Position numbers and translations under genes: made by a program. Below are positions 36,590-50,268 of a stretch of 64,000 nt of DNA, one piece after another. Below the pieces are notes generated by a model that searched no databases, had not been told where the DNA came from, and saw nothing but the letters and a program-made list of their open reading frames with translations. Source of the stretch: Sphagnum compactum (lineage: Eukaryota; Bryophyta; Sphagnopsida; Sphagnales); NCBI GenBank assembly GCA_965153455.1, contig OZ234500.1, positions 12,666,557 to 12,730,556 of the forward strand, read 5' to 3'. The stretch's first letter is position 1. Each line of letters opens with the position of its first letter.

Positions 36590-39500
36590 GTGGCAACAAA
36601 TTTTAAAAAAAATACATACACACCTACCTACAACTTCTTATTTAAACCTATTTAAATTAGGTTGGTTACCTCCTTACCTACCCATATTATGTAAGTGAAT
36701 CATTGATGAACACATGGCACCTAGGCTAGGCCTACATCACAAACTTACTAGGCTTCATAGTTGGGAAAACTTATCCTTGGGTGGTACCATTAGGAACGTC
36801 ACACCTCAAATTACTAAGACCCATCCAACTTCAGAACAACATAAGACTTCACATTAAAAAAACTTTTCATTCCAAATTATTTATCAAAAGGTTAGCCAAG
36901 TCATGTAAAATTCCAAATTCTAATTAAATTTACAAAAAAATGTGTTTTGGTGTGGAAAATGAATGCATAAGGAAAGAGTTTCAGGAATGTCACACAAGGA
37001 ATGTTTTTTATCAAGAACACAAAAAGAATTTTTTTTGGGGAATTTTTCTTGGATGTTAATTTTTAAGAATATTTAAATGCCAACCTACTTTATGTCTTTT
37101 ATAAATAATTGATTGAATAAATTTTCATTTAGTTAAGAATTTTTGAAGTCACGATATTGAAGTCCTGAAAGGCTATTGATGTCAATAACACAAATGATAA
37201 CTATTTTCATCTTTTGTTATTTTAATGACTAGTTTGGATCAATCCCAAGTTGTGCATGTATTAAATAAATTTAAAAATATATCTAATGTGTAAGTGTAAA
37301 TGTAAAAACACTTTTTTTTTAAAAGTCAGGAATTGGGTCAAAAATGGTTCACGAATCAAAATGTTAATGCATATTATAGGTTTTTGGGTGCTTATTATTT
37401 TTCACAAGTGTGTGCATAGGTGGGGAAAACATAGCCCAACTAGTCCAATCAAATAAATTAATGTATAAATAAATGAAATTTTATTTCTTAAATTGGGTCT
37501 AACTTTCCTGTGATTTTGGTAAGGTGGTTCGTAGTGTTACCACCCAAGGAAATGTTTGTTGAGGTTTGTACAAATTTCATATAAAATTTAATTTTCATAG
37601 GTTTGTACAAAAATCACACGAATTCTATGTTATGGTTAATATGAATGATATTTGTACATATTCAATATTTTGAATATTCAAACTAATAATACTTTTTTTT
37701 AATGACATACGTGAATGTTTATGTTTAATACACTCACATAATTTTATCCAAAATTACATCACAATAATGCACAGATTTAGTTAAAATGTAAATTGTACAT
37801 ACTTCACATCAAGATTTCACACCCAAAAAAGACATAGCATTTATATAGAAGTAATATCTATATTTTTCATGCTATTTTTACATTTTGAAACCATGGATTT
37901 TGCACAAACATATTGTTTTACAATTTTCACATGGATTCTACTGAAATTTTGTGATATTGTAAGTTTGTGATGTAAAGTTGGATAATGTACATGGCACCTA
38001 GACCTAAAGTTAAATAGCTTACATGGTGCCTAAGCTAGGCCTAGAGTTAAATAACATAGACTAAATTAGGCCATGTGGCACATAGATATACTTAGACCTA
38101 AGCCATGTGGCATTTAGGCTAGGCATAAACCTAGCCATGTCAAGCTTAGCTACAAAACTGCTATTTCATTTTAAGAAAATGGACACAAGCATGTTCAAAG
38201 GAACCATAATGATAAAGGCCAATGTGTTATTCTTTTGAAATCACTAATTTGGCATAATGTGTTTCAATCAGGAGGAAATTGATGTTCAAACCACAAATAA
38301 CATGAATTTACTATTATAAAAAAAAATTATAGTACCAAATTTTGCATTGAATATCACAAGTTCTTAATTATCCATGCAATCTTTTAAACAATATTTTTAA
38401 AATAAAATAAAAAATAAAAATAACACATTGACTTTGCTAGGAAATGTAAACTAGCCTTCCTTTACAAAGGAACAAACATTTAGTCTTTAAAGAAATTGAT
38501 CAAATGATTATGTACTTTGGGGGGTCAAAAACATGGTCAAAATACTTTGATGTAGAATGAAACTAAAACATAATTTCAAGTTCTTTTCAATGCCATGCAC
38601 TTATAATCATTAATTTATTGCTTCCCTTGAATTTTGAGAGAAAAAGGTTTAATATTACATAACATTAAGGATGTTTGAAATGAACAACAATTGTCCACTT
38701 TAGGGTTCTTGATACATTACAATAAACATGTCAATTAATCATCTTCAAATTACACAAAAATCATGGAAGTGCAAATTCATAAATATAAAAACAATGTATA
38801 ACAAACTTCATTACATTCCTATGACTAAAATTAATGTCATCATTTGTCAAAATCATGGATGTGTAGGATTTTATGGTGATTCCATGATCCTTGGTTCCTT
38901 TTAGCATGTTTACATCCAAATCCTATTTCATTTTGGGTTTAGTTTTTAAGGTCAAGCCTTTTTAATTAGCTCATCCCAAATGGCACTTGCATTTTAATTA
39001 TTTATTTAATTATTCAATGGTTTTAATACACCTCATAATATAATTTACAAAATTGGAATGGAAGACAAAGCATATGTTATATTTTTTTAAATCAATCACT
39101 AGTCTCAATGTAGTCACAACTAATACATAGTTAATTAATTTAAAATTAAATTGTTAATTTAAAATTTTACTTACCCTAATGGGTGGGATGAAAGTCTCCA
39201 CTTAATGGCCACTAGATTTGTGATCATTTTAGACTTGAATGCCATTTTAAAACATGTTTCATCAAGCTTATTGTTAAGTAGACATGGCAATGTCACCAAA
39301 AATAGCCAAAAATAATAGCAATACAAATGTCACAAATTATTTGACATAAGTATTTGAACAACATATATTATATATATATATAGATAACATTTGAATAATA
39401 TGATGGGATTCAATTTAAAATGAAATCAATACACAATGACAAACTTTTAAACATTTATAAACCTCATCATATTGAAGTAAAACTTTTGGAACCACATTTT

Positions 39501-41430
39501 GGTACTCAATCACCTTGTGGTGAATGGATACCATAGTACTTTTACCATTTCGGCAATTTGTTGCCAAATAATTAATTAAATTTTAAATATTAACTTTGGT
39601 ACTTGGTTTTTTAATTTTGTAATTTTCGGCAATAATGGTTTGATAAAGAAAATAGATACACCTTTGCTAGAGTTATGGAACAGTCTAATGTGTCTAAGCT
39701 AACTCAATTTTATGTCTTAGTCCTAAAAGGTCTACAGTTCAAGCTTGATAGTTGAAATTTGGATTTATTTAAAATTTCGGCAAACAATAAATAAATTTTC
39801 AAAAGTTCGGCAAAATTGAAAAATATTTTAATTTATGTTAAAATGGTAAAAGTACAACAGTAATACTAAATTATATTACGTTTGGGTGAAAACATGTTCA
39901 AGTATACACAAAAGATAAATTCATATTTAAATCATGTTTTTAAAAGTGCAATATTTTTCCAGGTAGTTTTTTTTTTTTTAAGGACTTCAATATTGATGTG
40001 GTGAACATTATGAAAAAATTGTTTTTATAAATGGAGTTTGTTTATTTTCATAGCTAAAATCATCTTTAACCCTCTTAAAAATGGGCACAAACGAGATGAA
40101 ACGAGCCAATAGCTTTACTTTATAAAAGGATTACATGTTTTTCTACCCCAAAAAAACTTTTCATACAAATGAATTTTTGAATAATGTTTTTTGTAATTTT
40201 TTATGAAAAATGCATATAATTTTTTAGGTAAATGACATGTTTTTTCTAAAAAATTTGAATAAATATGAATTTTTAAAAACAAATTGATTCCTTGTAAATT
40301 TTGTGTTTCATTTTTAAAAATGATAACAATTTCAAATCATAACCAATTTTATTTTTTTAATGTTTTTTTGTATAATAAACTACAACTTTTCTTAAAACAT
40401 CAGGTAAATTATACCCCATTTATATGTGGTAAAGGACTTTTGAAGTTTTAAAATTCTAGAAAGTTCTTTGAATTTTTGAAGTTTTAGAATTTCACATTTT
40501 TTTGGGTATGAGTGCTTTTTGAATGTGGTTAATAGGTCTTTATTTTCTTAATTATTTCCCATCAAATTATTTTTATTATATGAGTCCTTTTGATAGTCCT
40601 TTGCAAAATTGATTCAATCTGAGGCAATAGGTGTTCACTTTTAAAAGTCCTAAATCGAAATTTAAGCTTAAAATTTTATCAAATGGGTTTTTTGTTTGAA
40701 TTTCTTGACATTCATATGAATGAGAAAGGACAAACTTACCATGATTGCCATGGTTTTCAATGGTAAAACATAAATATTTCTCTAATTTTGACTATTTTTA
40801 GGGCCCATTTACATCTTTTTTGGTTCATTTCATTGTGACTACACTCAAATGAGATAATTTTTGGGATAATTTTGGGGTACTTTTTCAAGTCCAAATCATA
40901 ATATATGACACAAATTGTTTTGAGAAGTTAGAGGGAACTTACTAAAGAACTCAAGACAACAAATAAAAGTTCCATTTGAATTGGGATGCTAGAGGAAGGT
41001 TGGAATTTTTTTATATTTTAATTTACAAGTAGAAAAAAAAAAGTACAAGTATGTACGATTTATCTTGATTGCACCATTTTAACTTGTCAAACAAACTATA
41101 AAATAATTAATAGATTTGAAGTTTATATACCATGAAAGGAATATTGCACCTAATGGTTACCATGTTTTTTCTTTATGTTAGTCGTAGATACATACATAAT
41201 ACATAGATACATATATAAGACAAATATTTTAAAACACAGTACATACATGTTTCCTAACGTATACTATTGCATCGTATGCATGACCATGCACAAAAAATAA
41301 AAATAAAATAGTGAAATTAATTAAATAATTATAAAAACATTCATAGGTCACCAATATTTTATCGACATCATCAACATCCTTAATAAATTATTTGATGCAT
41401 TGGCGGGCATGAAGATTGACTTAACCTCAA
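36590..41430. other. AT-rich stretch, nothing callable
   Basis: No sustained coding frame. Recurring words of type catgtggcacctaggctaggcc occur near 36712-36740 and 37985-38150, suggesting an old repeat. A short (TA)n run lies near 39364-39381. Confidence 0.45.
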
Positions 41431-41439
41431 CTAGCATAA

Positions 41440-42010
41440 CTAGTAGTAATAGTAACTTGACTTTTGTTAGTTGTATTTTTTTGAGCAAGAAATGAAAAAG
41501 GAATAGCTAACATGTCAAGCCATTACTATGGATCTACTAAATTACATTTCCACTTGTCATTCTAGCAATCTTCATATAAATTTCATTCATGAGTGTTCAA
41601 GATTTTTTCTTCATTGGAATCCACCATTGAACTTTGAACATTTTTAAAAATTCATTTTGGTCATCCTTGACAACATCACTCTATGCTTTTCCCATCCACA
41701 TAGGAACAAGTTTCAAAATCATGCGGCCTCACGAAAACAAAATCTCGTATGTTGAAATCTCGAAATGGGGTGTATATTGTTGTTTCAATTGGAAAAGGCT
41801 TCAAGTTCTTCAACCCATAAGAAGGAACAATGATTGGATCTTTTGCATCAATAACTTCCATGGTGGTCAACAACAAAGCTTTAGCATAGTTGGACCTCCA
41901 ATTACTTGAAGGCCAAAAACTTTGAGAACATAACATGGTTTTGACAAATGCAATAGAATATCCTTTCAATATTCCACATGTGGGTCCATCTTGCTTGCAT
42001 AAGTAACATT
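41440..42010 (-). pseudogene. Decayed coding stretch, unrecognised family
   Basis: Read on the minus strand, one 97-codon frame (41676-41969) includes IDAKDPIIVPSYGLKNL and FNIRDFVFVRPHDFE. The following DNA keeps coding-like pieces (SSMVDSNEEKILNTHE, NLYEDC, NDKWKCNLVDP) separated by stops, two of which could be former tryptophan codons. This suggests an old transposon or gene protein. I cannot name the family; the RDFVFVRP..F pattern is only faintly like a BAH-type domain. Confidence 0.35.
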
Positions 42011-43949
42011 TTATTCAATGTCGTGCTTCCAAAATTCCACATATTTGAATAGTCGAATACTCATAAAATATTCTTTTTCCATAAACCTCAACACAACATT
42101 GCTTCAAATTGAGCAATATGGAATAAGGTTTGGTTCTTTACTAGGGAGCTTTCATGATCCATTTCGATTATCTTGTCACAATTTGATTGGAAGGCCATCC
42201 TTGGGACTCCAAAGAAGATTTGTGGGGGAAACTTTGTATTACATCACAAGCCAACGTAATGATTCAACAAATAAATTGAAAAGATGCATATCAATATGCT
42301 CTACCCACTAGAGAAAATTCCCCAATTTATGACTCCATGTATGATTGCTTTTGTAGTCATATTGGACACTATATGACTAGCCACAGCCCATGATTTAGTC
42401 ACATCAGACAAGTTGGTTAGGACAAGCAATTGTTGAATTTCAACATGGCACCCTACGTCATGTAGTCATATAGGACAATTTTCAAGTCATATAAAACAAG
42501 TCATATTTATTGTTGAAGTGGATCCTATGTGGTATTAGAGCACTTCCTAGGTGGGATCCACATGAGGAATCATACTTCCATGTGTCATTATCATAAATGA
42601 CTAGAATATGACTTTCATTTCATGTTCTTGTATGTGGGTGCATGTGAATGGTCCATGTGTCACAATTTTATTTCCACACATGTCAAAGAAACATTTGTTG
42701 ACATGGCCATGTGGCGATTTTGCACACGGACATGTGTAAGGGATAAAGGTTAAGGGTGTGGTCATTCATAAGTTATTGTGCAATTACAATGTAAGGCTTA
42801 TGTGTCCTATGCTAGTCATAAAAAAGTAATTTTGCAGTTGAGTTTTATTTTTCATATTATATATATGATTTTGTAGTCATAGGACTTTTAGTTAAATTAG
42901 TCATTCCAACTATGCTTAAGGGCCAACACAACAAAAAGACTAATAATATGATAATCATAGTTGTTTATTTTCAATCAATTTCTATATAACTACACCTCTA
43001 GAAGTCATGTACATCTTACTAATCATATAAAAGTCATTCATCATTAATTATATTATCTAATAAAAAGGGTGGCTAATCTCAATGATTGTTATATGATTAG
43101 GGTTATATGATTGACCATATAATGTTATATAATGTTATGGTCAACCAACTAATGAATATACAAAACTAAAGTATTACACAATTGGATAAGAGTGAACCAA
43201 CAAAATATAGCAATTACTATGTTCAATGACAAGGTTCACTAACTTGATAAGTTCAAGTCTCAAATTGGTCATTCAAAAGATTTGTCAACTTACAATTTTC
43301 ACATTCTTCTAATTCCACAAGGTACAAGTGACTACTACATCTCCCACTATAACATGGTCATCAACTTTGTGTGGGTGCATTAGTGGAATTTCAAGCATGT
43401 GCACATTTGCAACATCTATTTTGAACCAAAATTTTGGAATAGTTGCACCATGAAACTACTCCAACCCCCATTGACCACTAACTTTACTGGATGCCACCTT
43501 TTGCCTTGCATTCTTTGGATTCATCAATACCACATATTATCCAATACACTACAAGTAAATGCGATTTTTTCAAATGAAAAATTTGACTAGAAAGTACCCT
43601 AGTTGTCACCATGTTCAACTTGACCAAAGTGCCATTTTGACTAGATCTTTTTGGTTGGTTATTTTGACTAGATTTTTGACCAATCAACAATATTTTGATA
43701 GCAATTATTATGTATGATTTTAAGTATTTTAATGATATTATGTAATAATATAATACAATAAATTAACTTATTGAACTACCTACATTGTTTAATAATTAAT
43801 GTAAAAATAAATAGTATTATTATTATTTACATACCTATTTAGTTTAGGCCCCCTAGGTTAGGCAACCAATCCTAGTCCACATTGCCTAGGCAGTCTATGC
43901 CACCTATCTAAGCCATCTAAGGCCAAGGAAACTTATGTAACCAAAGTTT
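42011..43949. other. AT-rich stretch, nothing callable
   Basis: No recognised gene. Repeated words of type gtcatataggaca occur near 42354-42512. Confidence 0.4.
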
Positions 43950-43951
43950 CA

Positions 43952-44030
43952 AGCTATGTGAGGATTTGAACTCCTCACCTCCATTTTGAGAAACCAAGTC
44001 CTTACCATTATACTACCATTTCAAAAGATG
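43952..44030 (-). repeat. tRNA-like (SINE-type) sequence
   Basis: On the minus strand there is an A-box-like tggtagtataatgg (44018-44005) and a B-box-like gagttcaaatcc (43973-43962) inside a perfect 6-bp stem, gtgagg/cctcac, like a T-arm with a slightly large loop. No full acceptor stem was found, so this is a tRNA-derived repeat rather than a working tRNA gene. Confidence 0.4.
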
Positions 44031-44204
44031 AAATGGTTTTTCAACATATTATAATGAACTTCAATTTTTTACTGAGGATTAACATGAGCCTCAACATAAA
44101 AAATAAGGAAGATGGGTCTGAACTTAAAACTAGTTGGGAGTAACAAAGGAGGAAACATTATCACTCACAGAATGAATATAATTAATCTTATAAAAAAATG
44201 CACA

Positions 44205-45250
44205 AATTGCTCCTAGATGTTTTTCATTCACAAATCGCTTGTCTATCACAAATTGTTCTTTGCTCACAGATCACTCCTCACTTTCGCTCATAGATCATTC
44301 CTCACTCTTGCTCACAAATCATTTACAAAGATTGGTCAAAAATCCCACAATCACTCATGTTCATTTGTCATTCACAATCGTTCATAGTTGGTCACATCAT
44401 TCATGTTCCTTCCCAAATTGTTCATGCTTTCTTGCATTCATTGACAAACTTCCTAGATCACTCGTGCTCCCTTACAATCATTCACAAACTTCCCAGATTA
44501 TTCACAGTCCTTCATTCATAGTCCCTCATGCTCCCTCATAGATCGCTTGACACTCATGGGCTCCTTCATGAACCTCCCACAATCTAGATTGCTCGTGTTT
44601 GCTCAACCTTCACATTTCTTCACATTCATCCCAATTGCTCATAAACATAAATAGTGCTCACAGTTGCTCACAATCACAGTTGTTCAAGATTTAAAAACTT
44701 TTTAGAACACTCGAATTTGTTTATTGCCCATGTTCATAGTCAAGATCGTTCATGTTTGCTCACACTCACGCCATAGACACTCATGCTCACAATGTAAATG
44801 CTTAGGCTCACAACACAAATAATCATGCTCATGATGCAAACGCAAACACTCATGCTCATAGACCCTCACTTAATGTTCATGGTCTCTTGTTTAGCGCTCA
44901 CCATTGCTCATTCTCCTTCCCAATCACTCACGAACACATAACCTCATAGTCGTTCACAATCACATACACTCCTTAATCATGACAGATCGTTCACTCACAA
45001 AAGCTGGAACCTCACAAATCAATCACATTCTTCACAAGTCATTCAAATTGGGCAAATTGTTGTCACTCATATCAATCATAAACCTCATTGTCGCTTGGAT
45101 CACTCATAAACCTTTCATAAACTTCATTTTCATTTAGATCACTCATGAACCTCACCGAAATTGCTCACAAACTTCACCAAACCCAAGTTACTCAAGAACC
45201 TTGTAGTTCACTCAAGAATTAATAACCTCATAAAATTGTTCTCACATGCA
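44205..45250. repeat. Degenerate minisatellite of CTCAC / TCATTCACAA words
   Basis: About 1 kb consists of variants of ctcacaatcgttcatgctc, cattcacaaactt and cactcatgctcaca, with irregular 10-20 bp periodicity. Frames read His/Ser/Leu repeats and are not genes. Confidence 0.7.
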
Positions 45251-45799
45251 TAATCACTCAAATGCATTTGAAGTTGAAACAAAACAAAAACAACCAAAAG
45301 AAACTATAGTTGGGACTCATGATTCACGCAAGCACACAAAAACTTGGAAGTTGGAAGTGATAAAATTGACATACTTCACATGTAACTACTTGAATTCGTT
45401 ATCACCTACTTTTGGGTTCTGACCAACAACCATCAACAACAACATTTCATGAGCGATGAGTGATCTATGATTAACAAATAATCTTGCAAACCCGGCTCCC
45501 ATACATCGACGATTGTGGCTTCATTGTTCAACATTAATATCACCTCCAAAAGTTTTGAAGTTTAACAACAAGTACATTGTACAACTTTAGTGTTGAAGTT
45601 TACTAAATCAACTTCTATAGAATCTAGATCCACATAAACAACCTTGGCTATATAGGTTGAAATTTTGCTATACACAATGGTTACACAAAAAACAAAGGTT
45701 GAAAATGTGTTATTGTAACAACTGAAGGGAATTGGAAAAGCGAAAACCTCTTTTGAGTTTTGAGAAGGAGTGGCAATGGTGAAAGTGAAATGTGTTTAA
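45251..45799. other. AT-rich spacer, nothing callable
   Basis: No recognised feature. Confidence 0.4.
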
Positions 45800-45968
45800 G
45801 AATGATTCCTTTTCCCCTAGAACTCTCCCCTTTGGGCAGTCCCAAGTGACATCACCATGATCCAAAAACAATAAGAATTCAAAATTCGGAACTAATAATG
45901 TTCCATGATTAGTCCCTATGCAAATGCCTTGTTCATTCAAACCATGTACTCATCCTACCCCTTTAATA
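45800..45968. repeat. Dispersed repeat, copy 2 of 2 in window
   Basis: Matches 2190-2364 in the same orientation, with tttgggcagtcccaagt near its start and catcctacccctttaa at its end. It directly abuts the repeat pair that starts at about 45973. Confidence 0.65.
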
Positions 45969-45972
45969 GTTG

Positions 45973-46285
45973 TGATTACTCAAAGTGGGACATTGTGTAA
46001 CTAATAACACAAATCAACTACAGTGTGATGGTGACGCCATTCAATATTGAATAAGGTTGCACCAATGATCAACTAACAAGTTGCAAACGAAATCCATCAA
46101 ATACAAATTGAAAGTTGAATATGGGAAGAAAACATATTCATGATCATACAAATATGTTGGCAAGATGCATAAGATTGTTGTGGGTAGATTAGCTTGCCAT
46201 CATTATGCAAAGTTGGGGGCACAATGTGAACCTGGCTTTGGCTTATGAAATATTATTAAACAAATGACTAAGTTATGGAGGATGC
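45973..46285. repeat. Direct repeat, left copy (pairs with 46804-47110)
   Basis: About 280-310 bp shared in the same orientation with 46804-47110. Shared words include taacacaaatcaa, gttgcaccaa, gatcaac, attgttgtgggtagatt and gcttatgaaatatta. Identity by eye is about 75%. Spacing is about 830 bp, leaving about 520 bp between copies. Confidence 0.7.
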
Positions 46286-46803
46286 AACTTGTGGAGGGTG
46301 TAGGGACCATTAGAACTGGACCATGTCAGACCATGGTTGTGCTTACCATGTCAAACCACATGGTTATGAGCATGTGGCCACACTTGAGAGGAACCCAAGA
46401 ATATTTTAAGCATCAGATACATCAAGGTTGCACTAGGATATTGGATTCAATTTCTTGTTCGCATTGTGCAAGACATTAATTGTGTTTATTATTCTAGCAC
46501 TTGGGGAGGCAAAAGGAGTGTACAACCCATTGGAAGGTTGTCAAGATTTGAAGGGGTGACAAAGAATGTTCATGGGAAGCATATAGTCATCAAATAGGTG
46601 AAGTTTAGCTAATAAACCTTACCAAAAATAGGTCAAGATGCAAGTATGTTTCGAAAGGGCAATTGTTCAAGGGCATTGAGGTATTTTTAATAGGTGATAG
46701 TGGCTTTGATGGGTGGAAGTGCCCTGGTGACAATAATCAATTAAAATGATTCCTTGGAAGCAATCAATGAACCCTAAACTACATGTAAGTGTTCTTGTGT
46801 TGG

Positions 46804-47110
46804 GCCTACTCAAGGTGGGTCATTGGACAACTAGTAACACAAATCAAGTGTGGTGTGGTGGTGATGCCATGCATTGAATAGGGTTGCACCAACGATCAAC
46901 CAGCAAGTTTTGTATATATGAATCGATTTGTATAAATTGCTTGTTGAATATGGAAAGAAAACACATTCATAGATACAAATACATAGGTAAGATGCTCAAG
47001 ATTGTTGTGGGTAGATTCTCTTGCAATCATTAATTGTAAGTTGGGGGCAGGAAATGAACCTAGCTTGAGCTTATGAAATATTAATACATGGATGTCTAAC
47101 TTATGGAAAA
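46804..47110. repeat. Direct repeat, right copy
   Basis: See the left copy at 45973-46285. The pair could be LTRs of an old short non-autonomous element or a tandem duplication. No TG/CA ends, primer site or target duplication was confirmed. Confidence 0.7.
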
Positions 47111-47940
47111 AGGTGGGCTAGAAGTAGTTAGATGAACAAAACAACATACAAACTATATTCACTAGTTTGTCCAAGGTGGAGAAAGAGATTGTGGTATATA
47201 TTAAACCTCTTTTAATTTTATTGGCGTCCAAAATGCATGTGTTCATTGCAATTATAGTTGATGACAAAGGAGTAGTGCAAGAGATTTAATAATAAAGACA
47301 CATTTTGGTTAAGTTAGGTCATATATAACATGGATGGATTGCACAATAATACAAAATGGGTTTGGCATAGGTCCAAATGGCAAAGGTGCAATCATGATAT
47401 ATGAATCAAGGTGAATGAAGTTGTTATGCACCTGGGTGACATCTAGGAGATTCGAAGGGTTTTCTCGATGACTTGTGTTTTGCTTCTGAGTTCCCATATG
47501 TGTCCAGTGGACTCAATTCAAGCCAAGCCCCCCCAAGCCATGGAAAATCCACAACCATGAAAACATATTCCAACCAAACATGGCACAATCCACTATAGTG
47601 AAAGCCAAGTCTAGTGGAGTGCTTGCAAGTTGCATTCCACCCAGATATTGGTGGAAGGATACATGGATGTGGAACCAAATGGCATCATGCAATGCAGGAT
47701 GAAATTATATGGGAGTAGCCATGTAGCATGTTGAATGACATTGCTTTCATGGGAATGTTCAAGTGAACAGGTGACCCAATTGAACAACATTGGGTAGTAA
47801 CATAATGCCTTTTTACATTGACTAATTGGCTTTTTACAAGGTACATTTTGTCTTGTTTGCATGTTTGATACATGTATATGATTTAATTTGGCCATTAGAA
47901 TACAACAAGAGGTGTGGCTAGACCATATGGTCAACTATTG
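47111..47940. other. Spacer, nothing callable
   Basis: Minus-strand open frames at 47424-47934 show no domain. Confidence 0.35.
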
Positions 47941-47945
47941 TTATG
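47941..47945. repeat. Target duplication ttatg, left
   Basis: Repeated at 48813-48817 directly after the element end. Confidence 0.8.
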
Positions 47946-48812
47946 TGACGCGCTCCCAAGCTCCTTGATAGACTCAAATGTGAGTCTGAGGTGAAAACAT
48001 CGAAAGAGTAAGGAGTTGGGGCACGCTCCCTGGCTCGCGGCACTTTGGGGGTAGAGGGGCGTGTTGGAGCTTCAAGATGAGATTAGGAAGAATGACAAGT
48101 AATCAATCACTCACACGGACCTGCATAAACCAAACAACAAGTTGGTTAATGCATAGTTGGAGCACTTTTGGTGCTAGGATGAACCACGGGCAAACTCGGA
48201 CTCACAAGACTCACCACGGCCCGGACTTGGGGGAAGCCACCACCTTCCCCTTGTAGTATACTCTGTGCTTGGCCATGGGACCAGCACCAAAATGGCATTT
48301 TGTCCCGAGACTCCCAAGTGAAAGTCCCGAAATTCCCACAACTGGGACTCCTGTGACTTTGGGGGCCAATAACTTTGCGTGCAGACCTTTGATTGAGATG
48401 AGGTCTGAAGCAAAGTTGTAGCTCGCATCAAGAACTTTCCAACGGTATGTCGCATGCCACTTGAACGCAAGGAAAGTGGGGCGTTTCTTGAATTTTAATG
48501 GTCGCGAGTCAAATTGCCAATTTAACTCCCGGCCCTTCTTTTGGCCATAACTTGTGTTTCAAGTGTCCAAATGGGTCATTCGAGCCCATTTTAGACATCT
48601 ATGTTCCAAGATCTTTCTAATGATATAAGGAACTCCTTAATCCATTGGGTTTTGACCCCTGCAATTACTCTCTAAAAATTTGAGAGTCCATCGGGACTCC
48701 TTCTGCCAAAGCGGGAGCTCCCTTGGGAGTGTGAGGGGTCATTCCCTCACACTCTCCTACACTCCCGGGAGCACAAGATGTGACTCCCGAGCCCAAGGAT
48801 AGGGTTGCGACA
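47946..48812. mobile_element. Solo LTR-like element, copy 1 (867 bp)
   Basis: Begins tgacgcgctcccaagctcc and ends agggttgcgaca, so it has the TG...CA ends of an LTR, and it is flanked by a perfect 5-bp duplication TTATG. It is more GC-rich than its surroundings. It aligns end to end with copy 2 (49334-50208). There is no internal coding frame with a domain and no primer site after it, which fits a solo LTR left by recombination. A short non-autonomous element is the alternative. Confidence 0.75.
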
Positions 48813-48817
48813 TTATG
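48813..48817. repeat. Target duplication ttatg, right
   Basis: Matches 47941-47945. Confidence 0.8.
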
Positions 48818-49273
48818 AATTATTACAATACAAATGGACATGCTACCATATTTGATAAGCATGCTTGGAAATTGGATCATGTATATTTGGTAAATTTTGT
48901 GAAAAAATTTGATCATGGATGCAAAGGCATGTTGCAAAAATAACAAGTGAGTGGTACAAAGTTGCACATGGAGGCCCACAAAACTAGGCGATTACCACTG
49001 GGAGACGTAAGGCATGTACAAGCTCAAGACATCAAAGCTTTGGGAAAGTGATGAAGCACGAGCAAATGTTGCAAGGTAGGACAAATACCATTGCCCATGT
49101 AAAATTTGCCCAAGTGCTCACCCCCTGAGGTGGTCCACAATTGTGAAACACTTGCGATTTGGGGGCAACACCCATGTAATAAGGGTTGGATAGAAGTGCA
49201 TTCATGTGCCCCAAACATAAAAAAAGATGATGTACATATTTTTGTACATCATACATTACAAATTTAAAGTATT
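48818..49273. other. Spacer with a 10-bp hairpin
   Basis: atgatgtaca and its complement tgtacatcat, separated by six bases, lie at about 49227-49252. Nothing else recognised. Confidence 0.4.
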
Positions 49274-49333
49274 ATTTGGTTAACTCAACTCTTGATGGGA
49301 CATTGCTAAGGTCAACCATCACATATTACAATA
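49274..49333. repeat. 60-bp flanking duplication, left
   Basis: From atttggttaactcaac to catattacaata. Identical to 50209-50268 except one C/T difference. Confidence 0.9.
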
Positions 49334-50208
49334 TGACGCACCCCCAAGCTCCTTAATATAGTCCAAATGTGAATCTAAAGTGAAAACAGCGGAAGAGCAA
49401 GGAGTCGGGGCACGCTCCCTAGCTCGCAGCACTTTGGAGGGGTAGAGGGGCGTGCGGAAGCTCTGGGATGGGACTAGGAAGAATGACAAGCATCAACTAC
49501 TCACACGAACTTGCACAAAACCAACACAAGGTGGTTAGTGCATAGTTGGAGCACTTTTGGTGCTAGGACGAGCCACGAGCAACTCGGACTCACAAGACTC
49601 ACCACGGCCCGGACTTGGGGGAAGCTACCACCTTCCCCCTTATAGTATACTTTGTGCCTCTCCACAAGGCCCACATCCAAATTGCCAAAGTTAGGATTCC
49701 TACAACTTTGGAGGCCCATAACTTTGCGTGTAGACCTCTGATTGAGATGAGGTTTAAAGAAAAGTTGTAGCCCGCATCAAGAGCTTTCCAATGGTATGTC
49801 GCACGCCACCTGTAAGCAAGGAAATCGGGTCGATTCCTGACTTTTAGTGGTCAGGAATCAAATTGCCAATTTGACTCCCGGCCCTTCTTTTGGCCATAAC
49901 TTGTGTTTTAGATGTCCAAATGGGTCATATGAGCCCATTTTAGACATTTACGTTTCAATAGCTTTCCAATGACATAAAATAATCTTCAATCCATTGGGTT
50001 TTGACCCCTGCAATTGCTCTTTGAACATTCGGGAGTCCACCGGGACTCCAACTCCCAAAGTGGGAGTTCCCTTGGGAGTGTGAGGGTCTATTCCCTGACA
50101 CTCTCTTGCACTCCCGGGAGCATGCGGCATGGCTCCCGGGTTTCCTTCTTGGTTCGCAACCTTGCAACCCCTTGCCTTGGTCGCGAGCCCAAGGCTAGGG
50201 TTGCGACA
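49334..50208. mobile_element. Solo LTR-like element, copy 2 (875 bp)
   Basis: Same family as copy 1: tgacgcacccccaagctcc start, agggttgcgaca end. Bases next to the ends (caata before, atttg after) do not form the expected 5-bp duplication. Instead a 60-bp direct repeat brackets the element exactly. Relative to copy 1 it has an additional short segment before the last 25 bases and lacks some sequence near 48290-48340. Confidence 0.75.
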
Positions 50209-50268
50209 ATTTGGTTAACTCAACTCTTGATGGGACATTGTTAAGGTCAACCATCACATATTACAATA
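50209..50268. repeat. 60-bp flanking duplication, right
   Basis: See 49274-49333. It begins on the base directly after the CA end of copy 2. Confidence 0.9.

Noticed and set aside
43952-44030. Functional tRNA gene on the minus strand
   Set aside because: T-arm and A-box are good, but no 7-bp acceptor stem or proper anticodon arm could be drawn.
44239-45137. His/Ser/Leu-rich frames
   Set aside because: They lie inside the CTCAC minisatellite and have no coding signal other than repeat periodicity.
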